From an uncultured Bacteroidales bacterium (GTDB lineage: Bacteria; Bacteroidota; Bacteroidia; Bacteroidales; Bacteroidaceae), in the NCBI GenBank assembly GCA_902785075.1, contig CACZXN010000016.1:50357-97067 (forward strand): a DNA stretch of 46,711 nucleotides, written 5' to 3'. Below, piece after piece: positions 17,929 to 29,800 of the stretch. Numbering within the stretch: the stretch's first letter is position 1; the number at the start of each line of letters is the position of its first letter. The position numbers and the translations under genes are program-made. Under the pieces are notes generated by a model. It searched no databases, had not been told where the DNA came from, and worked only from the letters and a program-made list of their open reading frames with translations.

Positions 17929-18843
17929 TCAATCTGCATTGTTGAGATAAAGCTCCGACTCCATGTCGATTTCAGGTGCTTTATAGCTCCACTTGACAGC
18001 TTTTTCCAGACTACACAAGTCAGAGCCGAATGCTGCCTCGTTCAGTACGAGCTGGCAGTTGCTGCGTAGCCAGTTGCCACTCATGTCCTCACGACTGACG
18101 ATGATGCCGGCAGCTACCACGTTGCCGCCACGACCCAGGGCGAAGTTGAAGTGATCGGTGTCAAAAGCAAAGGTCGAGAAGTTCAGCTCGTTCTTTCGGT
18201 TCGAGCACGGAAAACCGCCCTGAACGTCCACTATCTCCGTTGTCATGGAAGCGTCGCTGTCGGCATTGACGGGGTCGAGCACGAGGCGGGCAAACTCCAC
18301 CTCATACTTCCCGTAACGCTTCTGCACAGTAACGAACGTCAGCATGTCACCGCGTTGCAGCCCCCATGCAGTGACAAAGTCAGCATAGGTAGGTCCTGGT
18401 GAATTGACGTACGCCACACTGTTCCCTGCAGTATCGATGCCCACAGCCACCTCGGGCAGATGCCCCTCGGAAATGATGGCAGCAAAGGGGGTCCACTTCA
18501 AACTTTCAAGGGGTTCAAACTGGTAAAATTGGTCCAGTCCCTGACCTGTTACCAAAAGTGTTGACGCATGCTCACGAAGGTATTTCAAATTGACCTTCTT
18601 GAACTTGTTCATACATTCGAAGGCGTTGTCGCAGTCTTCGAACGACTGATTACAGATTTCCTTCAACTTGCTGTAGCTCTTATTTACAGCCTTAACTAGT
18701 ACCCGATGCAGTGACTGATCCTCCGTCTTAGGATTCTTCGGTCGGGTGTTAGTACGTACGATGGTCTTTCCCAAACGCTGGTAGAAAGTCTTATTGCCAA
18801 CTCTACCTACAGCGCCGTACATGTCTTCCGTCATTTCTGCCAT
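17929..18843 (-). CDS. DUF6266-like hypothetical protein
   Basis: A 304-residue cytoplasmic-looking protein without signal peptide or membrane span. The start (GAVGRVGNKTFYQRLGKTIVRT followed by KNPKTEDQ; described in parts) recalls Bacteroidetes DUF6266 proteins, which open with a Gly-rich segment and a stretch with Pro, Asn and Thr before a helical region. The C-terminal half is beta-rich with repeated VAVGIDTAGN and GIIVSRED-type strands. Function is unknown. It has its own strong promoter and a repeat-rich 5' UTR. It converges with the TPR kinase gene. The link to DUF6266 is a recollection of pattern, not a search result. Confidence 0.6.
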   Translation of the reverse strand: MAEMTEDMYGAVGRVGNKTFYQRLGKTIVRTNTRPKNPKTEDQSLHRVLVKAVNKSYSKLKEICNQSFEDCDNAFECMNKFKKVNLKYLREHASTLLVTGQGLDQFYQFEPLESLKWTPFAAIISEGHLPEVAVGIDTAGNSVAYVNSPGPTYADFVTAWGLQRGDMLTFVTVQKRYGKYEVEFARLVLDPVNADSDASMTTEIVDVQGGFPCSNRKNELNFSTFAFDTDHFNFALGRGGNVVAAGIIVSREDMSGNWLRSNCQLVLNEAAFGSDLCSLEKAVKWSYKAPEIDMESELYLNNAD

Positions 18844-18907
18844 AATGATTCTTATATTTATTCCATGTTCTACTCTACTTTAACTCTAATATATCTCTAA
18901 TTATATA

Positions 18908-18962
18908 ACTAGAGAAGAACTAGAGATGAATTAGAGAAGAACTAGAGATGAACTAGAGATAT
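18908..18962 (-). repeat. Five 11-bp repeats in the 5' UTR of the DUF6266-like gene
   Basis: Five consecutive 11-bp units: ACTAGAGAAGA, ACTAGAGATGA, ATTAGAGAAGA, ACTAGAGATGA and ACTAGAGATAT. In the transcript they begin about where transcription should start. A complementary segment (18883-18902) lies downstream in the same UTR, so any unit could pair with it. Confidence 0.85.
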
Positions 18963-18969
18963 GATGTTG

Positions 18970-19001
18970 CAAAGGTAAGGTATTTATTTGAAATGACCAA
19001 A
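18970..19001 (-). promoter_or_regulatory. Promoter of the DUF6266-like gene
   Basis: On the minus strand, TTTG (19001-18998), a 20-bp spacer and TACCTTTG (18977-18970) match the Bacteroidetes consensus exactly. The expected start point is near 18963, leaving a 5' UTR of about 120 bases. Confidence 0.7.
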
Positions 19002-19011
19002 TAAAATATGG

Positions 19012-19050
19012 AAAAAAATGTGGTGAGAGGATGACATTCCACTTACCACA
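19012..19050 (-). terminator. Terminator after ccsBA
   Basis: On the minus strand, TGTGGTAAG (19050-19042) pairs with CTCACCACA (19027-19019) with one mismatch, and seven T follow (19018-19012). It lies just past the ccsBA stop and should end the porin-imelysin-di-heme-ccsBA transcript. Confidence 0.75.
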
Positions 19051-19052
19051 AC

Positions 19053-21281
<2,229 letters not shown>

Positions 21282-21311
21282 ACTCTTTAGACCGTCGAAA
21301 TGGTCCTTAGT

Positions 21312-22967
21312 TTAAATTGCATCGATAAACTTAACAACCGCATCACGATCTGCCTTCGAGAGTTTGCGGAAGTTTTCAGTAGCCCGACGGGCATCTGACT
21401 CTTTCGATCCATGCCACATGATTGCCTCTATGACATTACGGGCACGGCAGTCGTGCAAACGGTCCTCAGCACCGGTACACATCTTGCTCAAACCTCTACC
21501 CCATAACGGAGTTGTACGGCACCAACCTGTGCGGATATCGTTCTTCATGAACAAACGATGTTGTACAAAATCGGTATAAGGCCAAATCTTCTGATGTGGA
21601 TAGCGAGGCATGTCTTCATTACCGAACATGCCATTCGGATCTTGAATCTCATCATCACCAGTCATCCATGAAGGTCTGTGACAAGTAGCACATCCTATCT
21701 CTGTAAACAACTGCTTTCCACGCTGTACCTCCGGTTTGTCAAGGTCGCGAGCTGCAGGAACAGCCAAACCACGATGCCAAACCATGAAGGCTTTATAATC
21801 GCCGTCGCTCATCTCTGCATTGAGGGTATTACTCGTTAAATAGTTGTAGATATCTTTCTCCACGTCACCAGTCTTATTCTCTTGTGGGAAATATTTATAG
21901 AAATCACGCTGCACATCGGGATCTTTCGATGATGTCTCAGCATAATAAGAAAGCGTCTGTGCCTTTGCGTTGAAGTTAAGGTCAAGATAATGATAGCGTC
22001 GATCCGAACGTGTCACATTGGTAATGTTCCAGATAGCGTTCGCTCCTGCTGCATCAAGGATAGGGCCACGTGTCATCGCATACGTATAACGACGCACATA
22101 TTTGGTACCTGTCAAGCCGCTATAATAGCTCACCCACTCGTTATTCGCCTGATTCCAATAAGCAGGATTCAATGCATCGGTCTTACCTATAGAATTGAAA
22201 TACTGGCTCTGACGCACCCACTCGTTCGTAATAGCACTGTCGGGAATCGCATCTGTCAAACCTGTTCCATAGATACCTATCGTTGATTCCAACCGAACAC
22301 CTACGTCCTCAATCGGAATCTCTACATTCTGCCCACCTCGAGCTGCGATAATCGGAGCATAGAAAGCCGACTGAGGAATTGTGACCTCTGGATAAATCAG
22401 CTCGTAGGTCTCGCCATCAGGGAATTGATTCCCCCACTCATCTGTATATTGGCGCCAATCAATCGAAATCTGCTTTTCATCAATCGGAGCCTTAAAGGGA
22501 GCTACAGCACCTGTCTGGGGCATACCAGCCACAGAACGGATGTAGGCATTTGTTGTCTTATCATAAATGACCAACAGATAGCCGTTTCCCATCGTTGACT
22601 CACGATATTCATTCTGACGTTTTCCGTGACCGTATGAAGGATGACAATATAAGCATCCTTTACGTACATAAACAGGACCAAGACCATAGAAAGCAGAACC
22701 CTCCGTCTGATTGAAGTCGCGCTCAAACAGGGTTTCACCTTTCTTAAAGAAATAGGAGAATGTTGCATTGTCGCATGCTGGTGTAGGTTGCTCATAAGCA
22801 TTCGACGTAGCATTGAAAACGGTTCCCAATTTACCTCCCGAGTAGTACTCTTCGCCCAATTCCTTAACAGGAGGATTGGGTGTCTCTGTGTTGACACTAT
22901 CCTCATGACATGCAACCATCAGCATGCCGAGTGAAAACAGAGTGATGTAGAATGATAGATTACGCAT
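21312..22967 (-). CDS. Di-heme cytochrome (DUF1111-type, c-peroxidase-like) lipoprotein
   Basis: A 551-residue exported c-type cytochrome related to the di-heme oxidoreductase/DUF1111 group. The start is taken at ATG 22967, which opens a lipoprotein signal ending MVAC (Cys20). The frame extends to 23036, but that part runs through an intercistronic hairpin. Haem sites are CLYCH (C105, C108, H109) and CATCH (C426, C429, H430). Members of this group often accompany imelysin proteins in iron-uptake loci, and here the imelysin gene is just upstream and the haem-ligating CcsBA just downstream. A role in redox handling of iron at the envelope is inferred; peroxidase activity is not shown by the sequence. 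Confidence 0.85.
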   Translation of the reverse strand: MRNLSFYITLFSLGMLMVACHEDSVNTETPNPPVKELGEEYYSGGKLGTVFNATSNAYEQPTPACDNATFSYFFKKGETLFERDFNQTEGSAFYGLGPVYVRKGCLYCHPSYGHGKRQNEYRESTMGNGYLLVIYDKTTNAYIRSVAGMPQTGAVAPFKAPIDEKQISIDWRQYTDEWGNQFPDGETYELIYPEVTIPQSAFYAPIIAARGGQNVEIPIEDVGVRLESTIGIYGTGLTDAIPDSAITNEWVRQSQYFNSIGKTDALNPAYWNQANNEWVSYYSGLTGTKYVRRYTYAMTRGPILDAAGANAIWNITNVTRSDRRYHYLDLNFNAKAQTLSYYAETSSKDPDVQRDFYKYFPQENKTGDVEKDIYNYLTSNTLNAEMSDGDYKAFMVWHRGLAVPAARDLDKPEVQRGKQLFTEIGCATCHRPSWMTGDDEIQDPNGMFGNEDMPRYPHQKIWPYTDFVQHRLFMKNDIRTGWCRTTPLWGRGLSKMCTGAEDRLHDCRARNVIEAIMWHGSKESDARRATENFRKLSKADRDAVVKFIDAI

Positions 22968-23018
22968 AATGTTATTGATTTTTGTGATAATTTCAATTGA
23001 TACTTTATAGTTGGTTGA

Positions 23019-23049
23019 AGCACCGAGTGACATCACGTCACTTGGTGCT
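23019..23049 (-). other. Strong intercistronic hairpin between imelysin and di-heme genes
   Basis: A 13-bp stem (23019-23031 with 23037-23049, one G-T pair) and a 5-base loop. No T-run follows on the minus strand, so it is more likely an mRNA processing or stabilising element than a full terminator. Confidence 0.6.
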
Positions 23050-23100
23050 CACTGAGTTAGATATATTTATATGGCTTATTTTATTTACAGACATTCGTTT

Positions 23101-24246
23101 TCAGGACTCCTGAAGTTTCTTCTTTAAAGCATCGACAGCATCATCCAGAGCCTCCAACGCTTCGATTGCCTCACCCGCAGATTTGTCCTGATAGTTCAAG
23201 ACAAATGGACGGCGCATGCTGCTCACCTTATTAAGAGCAACATCGAATGCAACTTTCACATCTGCAGCTTCTTTAACGTAATGGCTCATCGCGTATGCCA
23301 TCAACGAAGTTGCCGTATATGAGGCTTCCTTATCTGCTCCTCCATTGATTGCGAAAGCACAAGAGAGCACATTGTCGTAGAAGTCTTGGATAGAATTGTA
23401 AGCATGTGGCGACTCAATGTAGTTTTTGTCTTCACCTGTATAAGGATGACCAATCTTTGAATGTGCCACCTCATCAAGGATATCCTGGCAACCTTCGAGA
23501 ATCTGAACAGATGCCAAAGTGACGGTTGAATAAGTCGAGCCTGCCTTACCTGCATTGATGAAGTTCTCACCATAGTCTCTTGATTCAAACTCAGCTTCCT
23601 CAAGCAGTTGGGCTTGTTCAGCACTTACCTCACCACCCCACGCAGATACGAGTTTGATAGAAGCAAGATAAAGGTCTTCTGCTGCTATCTGACAGAACCA
23701 TGCTTCATTATCTGTGATATCTGCTATCTTTCGAGGCTGACCTTCACGGAACAACAGATACTCAACTGCATGGAAACCCGTCAAACTCTGACCGGTTGCA
23801 ATTGCTTCTGATACGATTGCCTGAGCATCTTCATCCTCTGCAAGGTCAGGATAGCGCGAGATATAATTGTCAAATGCAGCACGATCGAACGGCCATGTAT
23901 CAGTATGTGGGTCGATTCCGAAATCAGTTGCTGGACCATAAAGGAACGACTCCGACTGCTCCCAACTCTTACGAGCGATTTTCCACAAATCACATGCCTT
24001 ATTCACATCCGCCTGAGTTTCCATTTTACCAATAGCCTCAACCAATTGCTTGTTGGCATTCATCAAGTTGGTATAGATAGGCAGGATGGTTTTATTCACC
24101 ATGTCTTTGTTTGTTGTCGCAAGGAACGATTCCTTTGCTTCAAGCTCATTCCCTTCTTTGTTGTCATCTTTGTCATCACTACAAGCTGTGAAGGCAAATG
24201 TTGCTGCAGTCAATACTGCAATGCTGAGTAGTACTTTCATCTTCAT
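23101..24246 (-). CDS. Imelysin-family lipoprotein (IrpA/EfeO-like)
   Basis: A 381-residue envelope protein of the imelysin (peptidase M75-like) family. The lipoprotein signal ends FTAC with Cys22, followed by an acidic DDKDDNKEG linker. The family hallmark GXHXXE is present as GFHAVE at 157-162, and the fold should be two helical bundles. These proteins are tied to iron uptake; most are thought to bind metal rather than cleave peptides. It is the second gene of the leftward module, after the porin and before the di-heme protein. A 9-bp repeat tract separates it from the porin gene. Iron-related function follows from family and neighbours. Confidence 0.88.
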   Translation of the reverse strand: MKMKVLLSIAVLTAATFAFTACSDDKDDNKEGNELEAKESFLATTNKDMVNKTILPIYTNLMNANKQLVEAIGKMETQADVNKACDLWKIARKSWEQSESFLYGPATDFGIDPHTDTWPFDRAAFDNYISRYPDLAEDEDAQAIVSEAIATGQSLTGFHAVEYLLFREGQPRKIADITDNEAWFCQIAAEDLYLASIKLVSAWGGEVSAEQAQLLEEAEFESRDYGENFINAGKAGSTYSTVTLASVQILEGCQDILDEVAHSKIGHPYTGEDKNYIESPHAYNSIQDFYDNVLSCAFAINGGADKEASYTATSLMAYAMSHYVKEAADVKVAFDVALNKVSSMRRPFVLNYQDKSAGEAIEALEALDDAVDALKKKLQES

Positions 24247-24294
24247 GTTTCTTTGTTTTTTTTATTGTTGATAATTAATTAAATCTTGCTTATA

Positions 24295-24348
24295 GGGCCT
24301 ATGGGGCTTATGAGACTTATGAGACCTATGGGACTTATGAGGCCCATT
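24295..24348 (-). repeat. 9-bp repeat tract between porin and imelysin genes
   Basis: Six 9-bp units resembling GGGCTTATG (GGGCCTATG, GGGCTTATG, AGACTTATG, AGACCTATG, GGACTTATG, AGGCCCATT). It lies in the 114-bp gap just after the porin stop codon. Confidence 0.85.
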
Positions 24349-24360
24349 CGCTCCTTCATC

Positions 24361-25662
24361 TCACAAGAACCACCCACAATAGGCCACACCTATCGACACA
24401 CTCGGTTCGTTGTTATAGTTGCTCTTGAGGAAACGTTCGCTCCATTCGCCTTTTACGACTACCTCTTTGACTGGATAATAGTTCACTCCAAACGCCAGAC
24501 GTGTATTGTCGCACCATCCGTAGGCAGACTTCTGACGTCCTGCAGCATAAGAGTTATACTTCTCGAAGCGTCCGAACAAATAGAGTTTCTGCTTGTCTTT
24601 CAATCGTTCAAACTGTGAAAACACATCATACCCAGCCTCCAATCCAACAGCAAAAGCATTCTTGGCGACAGGTTGATGTTTTGATGGGCTACCATCCTGC
24701 CCCGAATGGGTTGGGAAGTTTTTGTTGAAGGTTGTTATTGCTGCATGATCGCTTAGATAAGCATAGTCGGCATTTCCTCTCACCACCCAGTTCCAACGAT
24801 CGAGCATGAAGTCGAACGAAGCTATCGCAAGATTGCCTTTCACCTTATTATATGTAGTACCTATCGAACGAAGCGTGTTCTTGAAGGTGCTACCATAATA
24901 ACCGCTTACACTCAATCGCAACCCTTTCACTGAGTAATTGTCTATACGCAAGGAGGCTGCATAATTGTTAGCGATCTTAAACTCATAAGGACTGGTTGCT
25001 CCATAATGGACAAAACTCTGGCTACCGAAACGTTCCGAGTCAAGTCCAGAAAGGAACTGCACTTCATAACGCCAATCACTCACACGTCCCCACAAAGAAA
25101 TACCCACCTGATGCCAGGTACATGGGAAAAGAGTATTCTCTCCTTCAGGACGATAGCAGGTAAAGAACTCGGTCGGCATGTGGTATTTGTTCGTAGCTCC
25201 TACGGGAACCACGATTTCTCCCATCTTGATATTGAACTCGCCTTGCCCGAATCGTTTGTTTATCCAAAACTGCTCCAATGCTACTTCACCACCCTTTTCT
25301 GTCTCTGCCTCATATTCGCCAGCTTCGTCTGCATCCATTTCTACTGCCGATTCCGTTCCTCCGTGTTCAAACTCTATCTCGCTACCCATTGTCCATCCGT
25401 GACCAAAATCGTAACCGATATTCAATGTGACATGGGGAAGGTCGAATCGTCCGTGACTCGGATCGTTTTTATGGTCGTCTGCACGTGTGTACCTATATAT
25501 ATTATCGCTATAGAAATTACGCGTCATCACAGCTTCACCATAGCCTCCAAGCGAAAGACGGGAAGCCTTCTCTGAAGAAGACGATTGAGCGGATGCACTT
25601 GTCGAAGTAATCATCAAGGCAAGCGCAAACGCTCCTGTTTGAAGAAATCTTTTACAATCCAT
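24361..25662 (-). CDS. Outer-membrane porin (OprO/OprP-like)
   Basis: A 433-residue outer-membrane beta-barrel protein. The signal peptide ends SASAQ. The mature part begins LSLGGYGEAVMTRNF and carries repeated amphipathic strands (NIGYDFGHGWTMGSEIEFEHGG), ending in an aromatic C-terminus, CGWFL, as required for barrel insertion. It resembles phosphate-selective-porin-like proteins often encoded with imelysin and di-heme proteins. It opens the operon, with a -7 box at 25682-25689 (TAACTTTG on the minus strand) 20 bases before the start codon. The probable substrate is an iron or other metal complex, inferred from the neighbours only. Confidence 0.82.
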   Translation of the reverse strand: MDCKRFLQTGAFALALMITSTSASAQSSSSEKASRLSLGGYGEAVMTRNFYSDNIYRYTRADDHKNDPSHGRFDLPHVTLNIGYDFGHGWTMGSEIEFEHGGTESAVEMDADEAGEYEAETEKGGEVALEQFWINKRFGQGEFNIKMGEIVVPVGATNKYHMPTEFFTCYRPEGENTLFPCTWHQVGISLWGRVSDWRYEVQFLSGLDSERFGSQSFVHYGATSPYEFKIANNYAASLRIDNYSVKGLRLSVSGYYGSTFKNTLRSIGTTYNKVKGNLAIASFDFMLDRWNWVVRGNADYAYLSDHAAITTFNKNFPTHSGQDGSPSKHQPVAKNAFAVGLEAGYDVFSQFERLKDKQKLYLFGRFEKYNSYAAGRQKSAYGWCDNTRLAFGVNYYPVKEVVVKGEWSERFLKSNYNNEPSVSIGVAYCGWFL

Positions 25663-25681
25663 TACCTTTTGAAATTTTTTG

Positions 25682-25689
25682 CAAAGTTA
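25682..25689 (-). promoter_or_regulatory. -7 box of the porin-imelysin-ccsBA operon
   Basis: TAACTTTG on the minus strand, 20 bases before the porin start. No TTTG is found at the right distance upstream, which would fit a promoter needing an activator. Confidence 0.45.
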
Positions 25690-25761
25690 CGGCAAAAACG
25701 AAGAAGCGACAATACTCAAAAATGAGTAAAGCCGCTTCCAGCATATTCTGACGCGTTGTGA

Positions 25762-26724
25762 TTAGAGTTTGATTTCTTCCAATTTAACTAGTTTATTTAC
25801 TACACAGAAGATTGCAATACCAGCCGCAGAATGTATGTTCAACTTTCGTGCGATATTGCGACGATGAGTAGTAACTGTATTGAAACTGATGTGAAGCTGG
25901 TCAGCAATTTCCTTGTTCGACAGTCCTTTGGCTACACACACAGCAATTGCTTGTTCACGGTCGGACAGCATCTTCGATACATTATCGGTCATCGCATCCT
26001 TACCGCCTTTATCGGTCTGTTTGTGCTGACTCATACGTCTCCGCTCCAGCTTGCGCACCAAAGGCAACAGCATCTCGTCTTCAATCTGGCAGTGAATACG
26101 AATATCTTCTTCTATACGGTATAGGTTGTAAACCACATCGTTCAACTCCTCGTTGATTCCTTCCTGCGGATAGTACTGAAGGAACATCTGTATCAATTCA
26201 TGAAGGTTGGCTACGAAATCCTCATTATGACGGTGTGTAACCTGTTTTTCCTCTTCCACATACGAGCCGTTCATCAGACTTTCTGCATAGGCAAACACCT
26301 CTTGTTCCTCTTGTGCTACATGCGTCTGAACCTCTGCTACATACATATCGAAATACTTCACAAGCAGGAATGCTACCTCGTTTTGAAGCGAACAATCCAT
26401 CGCAGTGAAGAGTGTCTTTCGCATCCGTGGAAGCTGATACTCCATTAGGTACGCATGTGTTCGTTTCAGGTACTCCAGCAACGAACCCATATTGACCAGT
26501 TCGAGCGACACTTTCTTCGAAGAAGCGCTCAAAATATACACCACCTGATTGATGACAGCAAGAAACGTATGCACATCTACTCCATGCATATGACAAACCT
26601 CACTTACACTCTTGTCCGCATAGCCCATTGTGATATTGAAACGAGCTACAACCTGCATCAGTCGATAGTCGCATTCCATAATCTGGAAAAACCTGTCAGT
26701 TGGTTTAAATTCCTCTGTAGCCAT
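25762..26724 (-). CDS. Hemerythrin-like domain fused to a LuxR-type DNA-binding domain
   Basis: A 320-residue predicted transcription factor. Residues 15-65 resemble the ScdA_N/DUF542 segment of RIC (YtfE) proteins but lack its Cys pair. Residues 85-230 form a hemerythrin-like four-helix bundle with candidate di-iron ligands H90, H135, E139, H166, H211 and E215, spaced as in RIC proteins. Residues 253-312 are a LuxR helix-turn-helix (LSDREQAIAVCVAKGLSNKE). It should sense oxygen, nitric oxide or iron through a di-iron site and switch genes accordingly. It lies 99 bases upstream of the porin operon on the same strand with its own promoter. Ligand and targets are inferred. Confidence 0.85.
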   Translation of the reverse strand: MATEEFKPTDRFFQIMECDYRLMQVVARFNITMGYADKSVSEVCHMHGVDVHTFLAVINQVVYILSASSKKVSLELVNMGSLLEYLKRTHAYLMEYQLPRMRKTLFTAMDCSLQNEVAFLLVKYFDMYVAEVQTHVAQEEQEVFAYAESLMNGSYVEEEKQVTHRHNEDFVANLHELIQMFLQYYPQEGINEELNDVVYNLYRIEEDIRIHCQIEDEMLLPLVRKLERRRMSQHKQTDKGGKDAMTDNVSKMLSDREQAIAVCVAKGLSNKEIADQLHISFNTVTTHRRNIARKLNIHSAAGIAIFCVVNKLVKLEEIKL

Positions 26725-26768
26725 ATTTCTTTTTTGTTTTGCGATGCTGTTGAATTGTATTTCGAGTG

Positions 26769-26800
26769 CAAAGTTACGACTTTTTTATGAATTATGCAAC
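26769..26800 (-). promoter_or_regulatory. Promoter of the hemerythrin regulator
   Basis: On the minus strand GTTG (26800-26797), a 20-bp spacer and TAACTTTG (26776-26769). The -33 box differs from TTTG at two positions; the -7 box is perfect. Confidence 0.55.
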
Positions 26801-26827
26801 CCCATTTATAGGTATATTTCAAGCAGA

Positions 26828-26859
26828 AAGGTGTGGTTCGCAATTGAGAGCCACACCTT
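26828..26859. terminator. Hairpin after the tyrosine-phosphatase-like gene
   Basis: AAGGTGTGG (26828-26836) pairs perfectly with CCACACCTT (26851-26859). It lies between the stop of the phosphatase-like gene and the regulator promoter; T-rich sequence follows weakly on either strand. Confidence 0.55.
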
Positions 26860-26883
26860 ATTATTATATGATAGAGCGTTTGC

Positions 26884-29800
26884 TTACTTCACAACGACTT
26901 TCTGAATCGTTCCGTTGTTGTACTTCACAACATAAACACCCTTCGTATTCTGGAGCACACCTGCTGGCAACTCAGCACCGCTTACACTGTAAACAGTCTT
27001 GACTGCTGCTGCCTTCGTGTCCTTCTCCTGCAGTTCTATGCCCTTGATGGCTGTGGCTGTAGGATCAACGAGCATGATGCTGCGGAACTCTTCAATCTGA
27101 TCCATCGTGATGCCTACTTCCTTTGTCCAATAAGTGTCGAACTTGTCGCGGAGGGTTGCTCCATCGTAAGTCTTGATTTTCTCGATAAGTTTCTGGTGGT
27201 CACCATCTGCATATCCGCTCTTTGGACGGAGACCTGCGAATGAGAGTGATGTCAACTCATACTCGAGGTTCATCTGCTCCTGAGTAAGACCAAGAAGTCC
27301 TTCGAGCAATACAGATACGAGACCTGTACGGTCAGCGCCCCATACACAGTGGTAGTAAACAGCCTTACCTTCCTTGATGTGGTTGAGGATGAATGGGAAC
27401 CACTGCTTGTAGCGAGCCTTTGAGTCAGCATTGGTGAGGTGCTCGAGCTTACAGTCGTAACCGCCTTTCTTGAAGAAGTAGTCAGTTGATGGGAAGCCGA
27501 ATGCACACTTACCAACTGCACCTGGACCGCTATCATAGTTTTCATCCTTACGCAAGTCGATTTCTGCACCTACACCCAGGTCGATAAGCGTCTGACGGTC
27601 TTCTGCTACTGATGGGTGGAGACCATTTGCTTCACCACCACGATAAATCAATCCGTAACGAACAATCTTGCCGTCCTGAACTGGCCAACCACCGATATCA
27701 CGAATGTTGTTGATACTTGGAGCGTAAATCATACGAACAGGACCTTCTACATTGAAGCTTCCCTTTGTCAACACTTCGCTTCCTGCCTCAACTTGGAAGT
27801 AATAAGTGTTGCCAGGGATGAGGTTTGGCATGTATGCCATATCTGAACCGTCGAGTACCAAGCGGCTCTGAGCATCGCTAAGGTCGCTCTCCAAACCAAA
27901 CTTCACAACTGCGTCCTTCACCTTATCGGCAGGAACAGGCACACCAATGTTGTGAGGAATATCGAGACGTGGAGGAGCTGGCTTGAAGTAGTTGCCGATT
28001 ACGGATGGAGTCTCTGGCTCTGGATACTTCGTGTTCTCCAAGAATGTACGAGCACGATAGTTCTCTAGGTTAGCTGTGAATTCCATGTTTGTAGGATCGA
28101 CAAATTCAAACTGTGTGAACTGTGATGCATCGTATTCCTTCTCGTCAAAGCTGAGCATCTTCCAAGTGAATGTTCCAGGTACGCGGTAGAAGAGTCCACC
28201 GTCCCACATCACAGGAATCTGGTCGGGCTGACCAGCTGCGATATAAACCTTTTCGTCAACTTTGATTTCATCTACGTTCTTATCTGTTACTACATAGCAA
28301 GGAACGTTTGCGCTGATGTGGTCAACAGGTACCAACACAGCCTTCTGGTTTGCTGCATCGAGCGAACCGATTGCATAGACAGCCTTGAATGCAGAAGCTG
28401 GGAGTTCGCAAGGAACAGCCAGAGGGGTCAACTCGCCTGCCTTGAAGCTCTTCTTCAGTACCACACCTGCGTAGGTATCGTTGTCAAGATCTGTATCCTC
28501 TGCAACTGTTACAGGAGCAGGAGTTCCGTAGTAGAGACGGAAGTTGTCAACTACAACCCAATCATCAGCTGGAGCACCTGTCAGCAAGCTGACACCTATA
28601 AGCAGATTTCCATCCTCTGCATGTGTAGCAGTATATTCGTTCCAATAGTGTCCGTGGTCGATTGCCTGCTTAGCAATGTCTGGAGTCTTGATGGCATTCG
28701 AACGGTTGTTCTTGTCGATATAATGGCTGTGAGGATAGCCAAGACCGCTTACGACTGCATATACGTCAGCCGACTTCTCGTGCTTACCCTTCAGCATGTA
28801 ACATCCGTCAGCAAAGATGCTCTTCAATGGAGATATGGTCTTGTAGTCGTCGATGAAGATACCTGCCTTCACAACATCCTTGCCACGCTCGTAGTTAGCC
28901 AGCGCTTGCTTCCATTCGCCATTACGATAGAAGCCCTGTACCTTCACGGTGTATTCACCTGCAGGCATATCCTTGATGGTCTGGTACATGCGGGCAGCTG
29001 TCTTCTGGTTGAAGCACTCTACGAGACCGTTTGCCAGTTTAAAGTAGCTGCTTGGAGTTGTCCAGCCTGAAATCTTATCCAAGTTAGGATTCTTCAGGAA
29101 GCCTGTGATGTCATACTGCCCTTCCTTAGCAGGAACGGTCTTCATCAGTTTGAAGAGTTCGTTGCGCAACGTAACCTTAGCTGCAGCCACATCATCATCC
29201 GACATTGAGCCTTCTGCCAATTGCTGCTTGAATTCATTCAGCACCTTGTAGTAAGAACTTGGGTCGGACGACTGGTCAGCATACTGGTTATAGAGGTCGA
29301 ACTGCTCTGCTGCTGCCTCAGATGCTTTGTAGTAACGAGTGAGGGTTACATTGGCAAACGTAAACCAATTGAGGTCGTAGTCGCTGCCTGAATTGTTGTA
29401 AGAAGGAACTGCATATTTCAGTGTCAGCTTACCATCCTTCACACATGCCCATACAGTGGTCGTGTACTTAGGATTGGTGGTGAAGTTTTCGAAGTCGCCA
29501 CGAGAGTAAGGCAATGTGGAACTTGTACGGATCTTCGACCACTCAACAGCCTGCACCTGATTATCATTTGCAGCAAAATAAGCGTTGCAGATGCTGAAGC
29601 CTGCACCAGCAAGATCTGTAAGATATTCACGCTTCGAAGAACGGAATGTATTCTGGATGGTAGCCTTGTAGATACCGTTTGGCACTTCTATCGACTGCGA
29701 AATCTCCATCGCTGTACTCTGATAGAGTGTCATTGGGTACTGTGACTTATAGGCAATGTTCTGATTACCAGCCAACACATTCACTGTCCAACCATCTTGA

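Noticed and set aside
18883-18962. Direct-repeat CRISPR or plasmid iteron array
   Set aside because: Units are contiguous 11-mers without spacers, downstream of a promoter, and no replication gene is present.
22968-23036. Extended N-terminus of the di-heme protein
   Set aside because: It runs into the intercistronic hairpin and would bury the lipoprotein signal, which begins at the ATG at 22967.
28318-29070. 250-codon plus-strand open frame opposite the phosphatase-like gene
   Set aside because: Antisense shadow of a well-supported coding sequence; composition is not protein-like.
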